A DNA stretch of 64,000 bases from Chitinophagales bacterium (GTDB lineage Bacteria > Bacteroidota > Bacteroidia > Chitinophagales > Chitinophagaceae): contig JAFLBK010000002.1 of the NCBI GenBank assembly GCA_017303335.1, positions 62,001 through 126,000 of the forward strand. Reading direction: 5' to 3'. How positions within the stretch are numbered: the first letter of the stretch is position 1; every line of letters begins with the position of its first letter. Shown here in pieces: positions 1 through 6,823 of this stretch. The position numbers and the translations under genes were made by a program. The notes below the pieces were generated by a model. That model saw nothing but the letters and a program-made list of their open reading frames with translations. It ran no database searches and was not told the origin of the DNA.

Positions 1-288
1 ATCATTATAGGAAATACGGGCGGCGGTATCACAAACGCTACCTACTACAGCAAATTCGGGCTGATACTCGCTTTCGACGCGGCTACCAACAAAGTCACGT
101 CCGTTACCAACTATTATGGCCAGCCTTCCTCCAACGGGCGTTCCGCCGCGTTGGATCCTACGGGGGTTAATGCGGTGGATCCCGCGACCAAGAATATCCG
201 GGTCAAATTCTTTATGGATGAAACAGGGATAGCCGGGCATCGGGCAACCTTTGATGTTACCTTGGTTTACCTGGGTGCAAGGCCATAA
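1..288 (+). CDS. C-terminal end of a surface/secreted protein (DUF4361-like)
   Basis: An open frame runs from the first base of the window to TAA at 286-288, about 95 codons, with no start visible. The tail reads as a beta-rich domain with a run of polar residues (SSNGRSAALDPTG) and ends in VYLGARP. This resembles the C-terminal DUF4361 region found behind DUF1735 (BT_3987-type) domains in Bacteroidota glycan-binding surface proteins. The family call is from memory of the motif, not a search. A different secreted beta-sandwich protein is possible. Confidence 0.5.
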   Translation: MIIGNTGGGITNATYYSKFGLILAFDAATNKVTSVTNYYGQPSSNGRSAALDPTGVNAVDPATKNIRVKFFMDETGIAGHRATFDVTLVYLGARP

Positions 289-387
289 ATCCCAATCGCG
301 GAAAAAGGAAGCATTATCCTGCGGCACGTGAGCCGGCCGGCAGGTAGGGGAAAAGCCTTTGTGGGCTGCCGCGGGATATCCTGTATT

Positions 388-1623
388 TTATTTTTTTGAG
401 ACAGGTACTTCATGTGTCATGCAGTGAAGGCCCCCGCCGCCCCTGTTCACCGTTCTGCTGTGAATTTGTATTATTTGCCTGTCAGGAAATAATTGAGCGA
501 ATATTTTTCTTACTTCCTCATCTTTTTGCTTTTGCGTCTCCGGCATTCCGGGTTTCCAGTATTTCTGAAGCAGTACTACGTTGTTGCTGATGAAATAATT
601 GCAATAGCTGGCAGCAAGTAGCCGGTAGATGGTATCCCCGGCGTTGAACCCAAAATCCCTGAACCGCTTAATATCGGATTGTTCAATAACCATCGCGTAT
701 TTGAGCTGCTCGATCTCAGGCATGGGTATGCGGATTATTTTAATCTTCTTCCCGTCTGCGGTAGTCGCGTTTTTGAGAATTTCATAATTGGTTTCAAGCA
801 TTGGATGATTAATACTGTCAACGGGGCTTTTGGCTTTATCCGCTGCGGAGATATAGGGCAATACAACGGTGGTTTCATCTACAAACCGGCAAAGCTCATC
901 AACGTGCATGTTGGCGCCCCCTCCGAAATAATTTTTATAGAATGGGCCAAAGTTGGGAAACAGCCTGTCTTCAATAAGTCCATTGGCCAGCCAGATGATC
1001 TTACGTGCACCCAATGTTCTTTTCAGTTCCGCTTCAATTTCAGGAATCGTCTTTTTGGGGTTCCGTTGTAATGCCATTTCTTTTATGACCAGGAAGGTTC
1101 CCTTGCCATTTGATTCGATACCCCCGCCTTCAAACACATAGTCACTGGTAACAGCAGGTACACGCATCTTTTCTGCCAGGCGCTCATCCCATTTCCCAAA
1201 CCGGCCTTCTTCTTCTGTCATAGGTCCAAGAAGGTCGGGATACATGCCATAGGATGAATAATCAAAACAAACGATCTGTAATTTTTCTGCGGCATCTTTT
1301 ACAAAGAATACATAGTCCCGTATATAGAAATCGGCATAGGCGTCTTTTACAAAATCCAGTTTGGAAACATCAATGTTGTAACCGGACATGTACTGTATAG
1401 CCGCCATTTTCATCGAGTCTGACTCTACGTTTATGGATAACGGTACATGGGGCTGCCGGGCTTCAATAACCCGGCATGAGGTGGAATCCCGTCTTTCCTG
1501 GCCGAACCAGCTGAGCCATACTTTTTCCTGCTTTTCCCACTCTGCCGGTATCCGCACTGTTTGGGCTGTACCATGCAGGGGAATAATTAATAAAAGGATT
1601 ATAATGTACTTCGGTGTTGTCAT
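388..1623 (-). CDS. secreted agmatine deiminase / peptidylarginine deiminase family protein
   Basis: This 411-residue protein has a hydrophobic signal peptide (about residues 1-21, ending HGTAQ). It shows the motifs of the PAD_porph guanidine-modifying family in order: an IRDY segment (canonical W-x-R-D-x-G-P), FEGGGIESNGKGT, an MHVDE motif with the catalytic His-x-Asp, and near the C terminus a glycine run followed by LHCMTHEVP that supplies the nucleophilic Cys. These enzymes hydrolyse guanidino groups of agmatine or arginine to ureido groups. The signal peptide suggests periplasmic or outer-surface action, unlike cytosolic agmatine deiminase. The tryptophan of the first motif is replaced, so the substrate may differ. 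It stands alone, with no polyamine gene next to it. Confidence 0.85.
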   Translation of the reverse strand: MTTPKYIIILLLIIPLHGTAQTVRIPAEWEKQEKVWLSWFGQERRDSTSCRVIEARQPHVPLSINVESDSMKMAAIQYMSGYNIDVSKLDFVKDAYADFYIRDYVFFVKDAAEKLQIVCFDYSSYGMYPDLLGPMTEEEGRFGKWDERLAEKMRVPAVTSDYVFEGGGIESNGKGTFLVIKEMALQRNPKKTIPEIEAELKRTLGARKIIWLANGLIEDRLFPNFGPFYKNYFGGGANMHVDELCRFVDETTVVLPYISAADKAKSPVDSINHPMLETNYEILKNATTADGKKIKIIRIPMPEIEQLKYAMVIEQSDIKRFRDFGFNAGDTIYRLLAASYCNYFISNNVVLLQKYWKPGMPETQKQKDEEVRKIFAQLFPDRQIIQIHSRTVNRGGGGLHCMTHEVPVSKK

Positions 1624-1718
1624 GATAAAGGTAGTTTGTATGAAAATTCTATTGCCGCTATCGCTTCCGGTATGTACGGTGCGGGGAAAGTAATGTACAT
1701 ACCTGTATTGTGCACTGT

Positions 1719-2381
1719 TTATTTTTCAACAAATACATCTTCATTAACACCGAACATGGGTGTCATGCCAACGGTAATGAGTTTATGGGTATTGTAGAAA
1801 TAGGTCAGGCTGTCAATATTTTCAGGGACGATTGCCATTAAAGTATACCTGCGCTTCAGAACCAGTTTTGACTTTCCGGTGTATCTGAATGTTAACAGGT
1901 TTTCATTAAGGAATGCTTTTCTGTCACCACTTAATTCGACAGCAGTCCTGCGCTTTGCTACTCTTGCTTTAGTTTCGTTTCTTCTTTCGGGTCTTATTTC
2001 TTTCAATAAATATTTCCTGAAGAGAGCTGCCTGCTCTTTATTGCTTCCCGTGCTCATGCCTGATTCAAATTGTGAAAACAGCACCCTGAAACGAATCTTA
2101 ATATTGGATTCCGGATGCCGGAATGTTATAAAGGGATAGGAGAATTTACCATGTAACAAAACTGCATCATTATTCACGAGCGAAGGAAATGCGAAAATTC
2201 TCTTTTTAAGAAAGTCGATCAGTTTTGTAATATTCCCTCTGTGGTTTATTACAGGTATTACGTGTAAAAAATCCTGGGAATCAATGTCGGGGAGTTCGGT
2301 GGCAAATTTCACTTCCTTCGTTAAAAAAAGAGACCTTTCATTGGAAAAGCTCATCTGGTATACCGGAAAAATTTTACTCAT
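1719..2381 (-). CDS. hypothetical protein paired with a DUF3990/ART-like gene
   Basis: I do not recognise this 220-residue protein. It has no signal peptide or membrane segment. The middle is basic (RPERRNETKARVAKRR, about residues 133-148), followed by a beta-rich C-terminal part. Its ATG overlaps the stop of the upstream DUF3990 gene by four bases (ATGA), so the two are translationally coupled. In ART toxin operons the coupled partner is often an immunity or antitoxin protein; that role is inferred only from position. The basic stretch could also bind nucleic acid. Confidence 0.6.
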   Translation of the reverse strand: MSKIFPVYQMSFSNERSLFLTKEVKFATELPDIDSQDFLHVIPVINHRGNITKLIDFLKKRIFAFPSLVNNDAVLLHGKFSYPFITFRHPESNIKIRFRVLFSQFESGMSTGSNKEQAALFRKYLLKEIRPERRNETKARVAKRRTAVELSGDRKAFLNENLLTFRYTGKSKLVLKRRYTLMAIVPENIDSLTYFYNTHKLITVGMTPMFGVNEDVFVEK

Positions 2382-2794
2382 ACGAGTTCGGCGTTAGCTT
2401 GGTTCAGAATAGCCTCCGATTTAAAGGATTCAAATTTATACTGCTCGGCGAAATCAATGACGGCAAAGGGCCCCACAACATAATCGACATTGTACCTGAA
2501 TGTTTTTAATGCCCTTTCCCTGAATAGTTTTTGCCATTGTTCATAAACATCTTTCCGCTTTAAAATAGCTTTCGCCTCTAATTGCACCAGGTGTTCATCT
2601 TTAATGGAAAAGCGAAGAACTCTTCCGTTTTTCCCAAATTTACCAATAGCGAGGGTGTGCGCCAATACGATATTGTTGCCAAGATAGAATCCTTGTCCAA
2701 GTTCACCGCCTCCTTTTGTTACGTCTACGTTATTGACCGGATCCCCGATTATTTTACTGCCGTAATGCAGGCTTGTTCCATGGTATAAAATCAT
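2378..2794 (-). CDS. DUF3990 ADP-ribosyltransferase-like protein
   Basis: This 138-residue protein begins with ILYHGTSLHYG and continues with GGGELGQGFYLGNN (about residues 28-41). These match the first two signatures of the ART (ADP-ribosyltransferase) fold as seen in DUF3990: Y/H-H-G-T, then G-x-G-F-Y-L. The third conserved position, usually Glu, cannot be assigned with certainty; candidates lie in the C-terminal AEQYKFESFKSE segment. DUF3990 members are predicted to modify a target with NAD-derived ADP-ribose. It is coupled by an ATGA overlap to an unknown 220-residue protein. A toxin role is inference. Confidence 0.65.
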   Translation of the reverse strand: MILYHGTSLHYGSKIIGDPVNNVDVTKGGGELGQGFYLGNNIVLAHTLAIGKFGKNGRVLRFSIKDEHLVQLEAKAILKRKDVYEQWQKLFRERALKTFRYNVDYVVGPFAVIDFAEQYKFESFKSEAILNQANAELV

Positions 2795-2811
2795 TTCGAA
2801 TAATTTAAAAA

Positions 2812-2893
2812 CATCGCATAAGCCCCCGCGTGTATGCGGCTGCTGGGGAGTTGCTGACCCGCCCCATACCTGCGGCAGGTGCAGCCGGAAGGT
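2812..2893. repeat. degenerate attC-like intercassette sequence (site A)
   Basis: This stretch shares with site B the block CCCCGCRTGTATGC followed by RGCTGSTGGGG, a central CCTGCGGC segment, and an end in GGTTAGTGG. The right inner arm (GTAAATGC) seen in other sites is missing, so it looks like a decayed copy. It separates the ART-like unit from a short gene-less spacer. Confidence 0.35.
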
Positions 2894-2906
2894 TAGTGGT
2901 TTGTGG

Positions 2907-2937
2907 ATAATAGTTAATAGTTAATAGTTAATGGTTG
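2907..2937. repeat. short AT-rich tandem repeat, TAGTTAA unit
   Basis: The 7-base unit TAGTTAA is repeated about three to four times between attC-like sites A and B, with no room for a gene. It belongs to the same kind of simple repeats seen elsewhere in the window. Confidence 0.7.
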
Positions 2938-3026
2938 TTGCTAATTACCCCGCATGTATGCAGCTGGTGGGGCTGCAAGCCTGCGGCGGGTAGGCCGGCA
3001 GGTAGCGTAAATGCTATTGTTAGCGG
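2938..3026. repeat. attC-like site B
   Basis: A near-palindromic site. The left arm has TTGCTAAT, a spacer and GCATGTATGC. The right arm has GCGTAAATGC (3005-3014), a 4-base spacer TATT and GTTAGCGG (3019-3026). The variable centre is GC-rich. The box-spacer-box, centre, box-spacer-box plan is that of integron attC sites (R''-L''-L'-R'). The right outer box matches the outer box on the far side of the HEPN/MNT unit. Confidence 0.55.
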
Positions 3027-3033
3027 AAGTAGC

Positions 3034-3363
3034 TTAAAGAGATTTTAAGGATGCAAGTAAGGAAGGGAGATAGGATTCCTTTATTTCCCAAACAATTGAA
3101 TAGTCGATACCAAAATAGTGATGAACTATCCGGTTTCTAAAGCCTCTTATTCGATGCCAGTCAACGGAATCGTGCTTGTCTTTAAAGTCTTCCGGAAGCC
3201 GGTTAGCGGCCTCTCCAATTATTTCAAAATTCCTGATTACAGCATCGATCGTTTTGCTGTCACTGGTGAACTCTTCGAATGAAAGATTCTCCGTATAACT
3301 AAGGATTTTATCTGCACTTTCAATAATGTCTTCAACAAGAAGAGATGGCTCTCTTTTAGACAT
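3034..3363 (-). CDS. hepT: HepT-like HEPN toxin (DUF86)
   Basis: This 109-residue all-helical protein carries the HEPN RNase motif R-x4-H-x-Y as R76, H81 and Y83 (FRNRIVHHYF), the diagnostic DUF86/HepT signature. In characterised systems HepT cleaves RNA and is silenced when the paired MntA nucleotidyltransferase AMPylates the motif tyrosine. Its start overlaps the end of the upstream mntA-like gene by 8 bases, the usual coupled arrangement. The pair is enclosed by matching terminal boxes at 3019-3034 and 3672-3687, which suggests it moves as one unit. The stop codon lies within a few bases of the left box. Confidence 0.9.
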   Translation of the reverse strand: MSKREPSLLVEDIIESADKILSYTENLSFEEFTSDSKTIDAVIRNFEIIGEAANRLPEDFKDKHDSVDWHRIRGFRNRIVHHYFGIDYSIVWEIKESYLPSLLASLKSL

Positions 3364-3646
3364 AGATTATTTCAGATTGAATTTGTTGTAAATACTTTGG
3401 CTTTAATCCTTTCTTAGAGACTAAGTCAACCTTTTTTTTAAGCTTCGCTTCAATATAGTCAGCCAAATCAATAAATTCAACACCAACTGGTCTGCTAAAG
3501 TCAACAATGATATCAATGTCGCTGGTAGGGGAGAAATCGTCTCGAACAATAGAGCCAAACAGACCAATAGAGTCGACAAAAAACCGCTGAGTCAACTCTG
3601 GCTTGAGCTGAGTAAGGATTTGTCGTATTGAGTATAGTTCTGTCAT
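3356..3646 (-). CDS. mntA: MntA-like minimal nucleotidyltransferase antitoxin
   Basis: This 96-residue protein has the minimal nucleotidyltransferase motif G-S-x10-D-x-D as G31-S32 followed by D43 and D45 (FGSIVRDDFSPTSDIDI). It is the standard partner of HEPN toxins and in studied pairs transfers AMP to the HepT tyrosine. It precedes hepT in the transcript with an 8-base overlap. The ATG is 26 bases from the outer box CCGCTAAC at 3680-3687, leaving only a short leader and no obvious promoter. Confidence 0.9.
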   Translation of the reverse strand: MTELYSIRQILTQLKPELTQRFFVDSIGLFGSIVRDDFSPTSDIDIIVDFSRPVGVEFIDLADYIEAKLKKKVDLVSKKGLKPKYLQQIQSEIIYV

Positions 3647-3671
3647 TAATCAAAGATAATAAACTTTCTAT

Positions 3672-3703
3672 AGCTATTTCCGCTAACGATCCTGCATTTA
3701 CGC
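3672..3703. repeat. attC-like half-site C
   Basis: It reads AGCTATTTCCGCTAAC, a six-base spacer, then GCATTTACGC (3694-3703). Inverted, its outer 16 bases match 3019-3034 with one mismatch, and its inner box is the exact complement of GCGTAAATGC at 3005-3014. The expected second half is not clear after 3703. Confidence 0.6.
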
Positions 3704-3772
3704 TGTAGCCAGCAAGAAGAGTTTGAGAACCGATATAGTAATTCGTTATGGAAGATGTGTTTGAAATTACAT

Positions 3773-4273
3773 TTATTTAGTGCCTTTCAAAAACTTCAGT
3801 TCGGCTTCCAGGGCCTTGATCTTGAGTTGGGTCTTCAGCCGGATGGCGGCCGCGGATCCCTCGAAGGCTTTTTTGACGTTGTCTTCAATGATGCCGAGCA
3901 GGCCGGGGTCTTTGAAACTGCCTTTTCTTTTCAGGTCTTCCAGTTTGGCCAGCATGCCGGATGCCCGCTGCTGCTGTTGTTCCAGTTTGCGGAGTGTATT
4001 GCGGGCGGCAGCCAGCTGGTACTCCCGCTGGATCCGGTTTGCTTCCACTGCCTTCCGGAGGGCGGCGCCGGCTTCTTTGGCCATAGCGGGCGGTGGCGGG
4101 GCTGTTTTACCCGCCGTGAGCTGCATGTACAGTTCCATCAGCCGGGTATAGGCGCTGCTGCTGAGCGCCCGGCGGCTGGCCTCCACCATGGCCAGGTGGC
4201 TCCGGGAAATACCCAGGTAGCCGGCGGTAAGTTCCTGCGACAGACCGAGTTCCTGCCTGATTTTTTTGATCAT
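3773..4273 (-). CDS. XRE-family helix-turn-helix regulator with long coiled tail
   Basis: The N-terminal ~55 residues form an XRE/HTH_3 domain (IRQELGLSQELTAGYLGISRSHLAMVE is split over the helix-turn-helix). A proline-rich linker (TAPPPPA) and about 100 residues of Lys/Glu/Gln-rich helix follow, likely a coiled coil for oligomerisation. Length is 166 residues. Directly upstream (4291-4381) lie several copies of TTGTGACA-type words in both orientations, so autoregulation is likely. No partner gene is coupled to it. It is GC-richer than the neighbouring toxin-antitoxin genes. Confidence 0.75.
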   Translation of the reverse strand: MIKKIRQELGLSQELTAGYLGISRSHLAMVEASRRALSSSAYTRLMELYMQLTAGKTAPPPPAMAKEAGAALRKAVEANRIQREYQLAAARNTLRKLEQQQQRASGMLAKLEDLKRKGSFKDPGLLGIIEDNVKKAFEGSAAAIRLKTQLKIKALEAELKFLKGTK

Positions 4274-4290
4274 AGCGTGCCGTTAGGTTT

Positions 4291-4381
4291 TGTGACAAAA
4301 ATGCTGTGACAAAATAAATTGTCTCAAAAAAAATGTCACCGTTTTGAGACGATTTTTAACGGGGAAATAAAATTGTCACAA
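4291..4381. promoter_or_regulatory. cluster of putative operators for the XRE regulator
   Basis: TGTGACAA occurs at 4291-4298 and 4305-4312, TTGTCTCAAAA at 4319-4329, TGTCAC at 4334-4339, TTTTGAGAC at 4342-4350 and TTGTCACAA at 4373-4381. These are direct and inverted variants of one word (TTGTSWCAA) just upstream of the XRE start codon at 4273. The arrangement is typical of an autoregulated operator region; binding itself is inferred. Confidence 0.5.
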
Positions 4382-4427
4382 CATTCCGGCCCTGGGGCCT
4401 TGCCGGGCCGTTGTTGCGGGGTGCCGG

Positions 4428-4865
4428 TTATTCCCGGCAGGCACATTCGTGATGTTCCTGGATGTACCGGATCGTGGCTTTGCTTAGCTTTTCCAGTATA
4501 TCGAGGTTAAGGTCGGATAGTTTTTTGAAGTAAATACAGGCTTTCCCCATTTTGTACTTCCCCAGTTTGTCGAGCAACTGCTTGTTGTCGTTACCCGGGG
4601 CGGAGACATAGAGGGAGAATTCGGCTTTTCGGGGCGAAAAACCGATCAGCATGGCATCCCCCTCATGGCCGCTGGCGTACTTGTAGTGGTAGCTGCCAAA
4701 GCCGATCATGGTTGGCCCCCACATTTTGGGCTTGAAGCCCGACCATTTTTGCATCAATTCAATGAGGCGGATGCTGTCCTGTTTCTTTTGCTCGCTGTCG
4801 GCAAAAGCGTTCAAAAAACCGAATACGTCAACGTCCGTTTCGGTTGTCTTGGTTTTTGTTGCCAT
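4428..4865 (-). CDS. DUF1801 domain protein
   Basis: This 145-residue protein matches the DUF1801 (YdhG-like) fold: an N-terminal helix with a D-x-x-F-L pattern, then a K-M-W-G-P-x-M-I-G-F-G core, YASGHEGDAMLIGFSPRKAEFSLYV split over two strands, and a C-terminal region ending CIYFKKLSDLN and DILEKL. The family is of unknown biochemical function and is often carried on small mobile or stress-related units. The start is the first Met (MATKTKTTETDVDVFGF). It has its own short transcription unit, with weak inverted sequences on both sides (4380-4420 and 4890-4920) that might be decayed boundaries. Confidence 0.75.
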   Translation of the reverse strand: MATKTKTTETDVDVFGFLNAFADSEQKKQDSIRLIELMQKWSGFKPKMWGPTMIGFGSYHYKYASGHEGDAMLIGFSPRKAEFSLYVSAPGNDNKQLLDKLGKYKMGKACIYFKKLSDLNLDILEKLSKATIRYIQEHHECACRE

Positions 4866-4943
4866 CGCTATTTTTTTAATTGTTTACAATGACCGCCAAC
4901 GGGATTGTATCGCTGAGGCAGTAGGCAGGCATTGCCGGTATAC

Positions 4944-5420
4944 TTATTTCGGTCTTATGGGGATGTAAATGGTTTCTTCTGACCCGGCATCGTTGTTCCT
5001 GTATTGTTCACCCAGTACTTCAAAATGGGGCCGGTCGTCTAACCGGTAGCTGCTGGCCGGGATCCAGGTCGAATAGATGTACTGGAATATGGAATTGTCG
5101 GTGCTTGAGCCTTTATAGGTAAAGATGGCATACAGACCTGCCGGTACGATAAGCGGCGACAAGCCGGCTGGTATGTTATCAAATCCGGTTACTTCCACGG
5201 CGGCCCATTTTTCAAAATCGTTCGAGGGGTTAAAACGGGTAAAATAGCTTGCGTCGTACACAGACAGCGAGAGTACGTCATTGGTAGTCGTGTTCCTGAT
5301 CTCCTTTCGTTTCGGCATAAATGCTTTCCACAGATCGGCAACCTTGTAGTCGGCTAAACTCATCCGGGCCTGAAGCCCGATAAGTTTCTTTTCTTTAATG
5401 AGCTCAATTCTCGGTTCCAT
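4944..5420 (-). CDS. GyrI-like / AraC effector-binding domain protein
   Basis: This 158-residue protein starts MEPRIELIKEKKLIGLQARMS, a typical opening strand of the GyrI-like small-molecule binding domain (also the C-terminal domain of AraC/BmrR regulators). Later parts fit the fold: the AIFTYKGS strand, then helix and YIYSTWIPASSYRL, DDRPHFEVLG and a terminal YIPIRPK. No DNA-binding domain is attached. Stand-alone members bind hydrophobic or cationic small molecules, and some hydrolyse them. Function here is unassigned beyond the fold. It lies between DUF1801 and attC-like site D. Confidence 0.8.
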   Translation of the reverse strand: MEPRIELIKEKKLIGLQARMSLADYKVADLWKAFMPKRKEIRNTTTNDVLSLSVYDASYFTRFNPSNDFEKWAAVEVTGFDNIPAGLSPLIVPAGLYAIFTYKGSSTDNSIFQYIYSTWIPASSYRLDDRPHFEVLGEQYRNNDAGSEETIYIPIRPK

Positions 5421-5452
5421 ATGGAGGTTTAGGTTTTTGTACGGGTTATTAA

Positions 5453-5518
5453 AACACCGGCATCTATGCTGTTGGGGGAGGAGTTAGGCCTGCTGTAGCG
5501 TAGATGCCGTGTTGGCAG
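5453..5518. repeat. attC-like site D
   Basis: The left arm is AACACCGGCATCTATGCTGT. The right arm is GTAGCGTAGATGCCG (5496-5510) and outer box GTGTTGGCAG (5509-5518). The inner arms pair with two mismatches. The right outer box is the exact inverse complement of the outer box of site E (5518 versus 6150), with the cupin gene between them. Confidence 0.6.
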
Positions 5519-5531
5519 TATTGTTATGTTA

Positions 5532-6083
5532 TTATTTTTTCTTTGAATGATAGCTGGCCCTGTAACCCAGCAGGTAACTAAGGGGTGCAAGCAGCAGGTA
5601 GGTGACTAGCTGCACAGCCCAGGGCGGACTTGTAACCCGGATCTCGTTCCGATGCTTTAAACCCATCAGGGGCAGTTGCAAAAAGGGCGGCATCCCGCTC
5701 TTGCTCAGCTTACCGTCGTTGGCAAGGGCGAAAAAGGATTCAAAGAATTCGTCGATATGCAGCGCCGGGGTAAACTGCTGAACCGAATGCGCCTCTGTGT
5801 CGTCGTCGTTCCAGAAGCAATGGGGAGCGCCGGCATGTATCACGATCCGTTCGCCGGGACCAACTACCTGTTCTTTGCCATTGACCAGGAAATGGAGTTT
5901 GCCTGACAGCACCCTGGCAGCGCTTTCCTGTTCTGGATGAACGTGCATGGGCTCTCTCATGGCTGACCTGGGGTTGAAGGATTCGATCTCCAGTAATTGC
6001 CCGTTGGTCTCCTTTCCTGTTTGGAGAAATATCATTTTCTGCCCTGTCCGGGCATTTATGATCTGGTCGCCCTGCTTTGCCAT
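5532..6083 (-). CDS. cupin-domain protein with C-terminal membrane segment
   Basis: This 183-residue protein has a conserved cupin barrel: MHVHPEQESAARVLSG (G-x5-H-x-H-x-E type motif 1, about residues 46-61), GKLHFLVNGKEQVVGPGE, then IHAGAPHCFWND (motif 2 with the metal-ligand His). The C terminus (about 155-175) is hydrophobic, LVTYLLLAPLSYLLGY, suggesting a membrane anchor. Cupins of this shape bind a metal and act as oxygenases, isomerases or sensors; the substrate is unknown. The unit is bounded by exact 10-base matching ends (5509-5518 and 6150-6159), making it the clearest single-gene cassette here. Confidence 0.8.
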   Translation of the reverse strand: MAKQGDQIINARTGQKMIFLQTGKETNGQLLEIESFNPRSAMREPMHVHPEQESAARVLSGKLHFLVNGKEQVVGPGERIVIHAGAPHCFWNDDDTEAHSVQQFTPALHIDEFFESFFALANDGKLSKSGMPPFLQLPLMGLKHRNEIRVTSPPWAVQLVTYLLLAPLSYLLGYRASYHSKKK

Positions 6084-6149
6084 ATTTGAAGATTTGGTTT
6101 ATCAAATAGTATAGTACAGCGCAGTGGTTGAGGTAGCGGGTTTAAGTAG

Positions 6150-6212
6150 CTGCCAACACGCTCCGCATCTATTCTGTTGGGGGTAGGTAGCATAAATGCT
6201 AATGTTAGGGGC
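6150..6212. repeat. attC-like site E
   Basis: It reads CTGCCAACAC (6150-6159), a spacer, GCATCTATTC (6165-6174), a 15-base centre, then GCATAAATGC (6190-6199), TAAT and GTTAGGGGC (6204-6212). At 63 bases it is the shortest of the series. Its left outer box mates with site D; its right outer box partly mates with site F (6 of 9 bases). Confidence 0.6.
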
Positions 6213-6224
6213 TGAAAATTGCAA

Positions 6225-6689
6225 TTAGTTTAATGTTTTCCGATACTGAATCCTGATTGGTTTTATTTCAGATGAACATGTCTTAAACCCTACTTCGGCT
6301 CGAACCTTTCTGGCTTGAGTAGTTTTCCCTACTAGTATATTATCGAGCATTGTTTCAGAGACCTCAATTTTTTTTCCGTCAATAGTTGAAAATTCAAAAA
6401 TTAGAGAAGGGTCAAACTCTTCTACTGGTAGTTTTGTTCCATTGATGATTTTTTCACCTGCGGCAAATTTCTCTTCTCGTATATAATCTTTGGCGCCAAT
6501 ATTTGTAATCATATATTGAGCTATACAAGTATTTCCATCAGATTTGTTTTTCGACTCAATGTAATCTATTTCAATTTTGAATTTATGACCATGGCCTGAC
6601 TCTAACTCAAATTCATTACTCCCGGTGCGTTTCATGCCATTCGCAAAAACGAAACTGTATAAAAAAATTATTTTTAGTAAAATTTCCAT
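6225..6689 (-). CDS. hypothetical secreted protein
   Basis: This 154-residue protein has no family I recognise. The first ~17 residues (MEILLKIIFLYSFVFANG) look like a signal peptide. The rest is rich in charged and beta-forming residues, with two cysteines (NTCIAQ and FKTCSSE) that could form a disulfide. It is AT-rich compared with the core genes to its right. Its start codon is only 12 bases from site F, and its stop is 13 bases from site E, so it fills a cassette-like unit completely. Confidence 0.6.
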   Translation of the reverse strand: MEILLKIIFLYSFVFANGMKRTGSNEFELESGHGHKFKIEIDYIESKNKSDGNTCIAQYMITNIGAKDYIREEKFAAGEKIINGTKLPVEEFDPSLIFEFSTIDGKKIEVSETMLDNILVGKTTQARKVRAEVGFKTCSSEIKPIRIQYRKTLN

Positions 6690-6700
6690 TGTTATTTTTA

Positions 6701-6810
6701 GGCGTCTAGCGGTCTAGCATTTACGTTGTAGGATGGAGGAACTGTTATACCTGCCCCCATGCCAGCGGCAGGAAAAGTTGCCAGATAGTGTAAATTCCTA
6801 TGATAGCTGC
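6701..6810. repeat. attC-like site F
   Basis: The left outer part is GCGTCTAGC, then GCATTTACG (6717-6725). The centre carries CCTGCCCCCATGCCAGCGGC. The right inner box is GTGTAAATTC (6788-6797) and the outer box GATAGCTGC (6802-6810). The extended right box GATAGCTGCAGGGC is near-complementary to the start of site G at 8557. Confidence 0.5.
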
Positions 6811-6823
6811 AGGGCAGGCTTAA

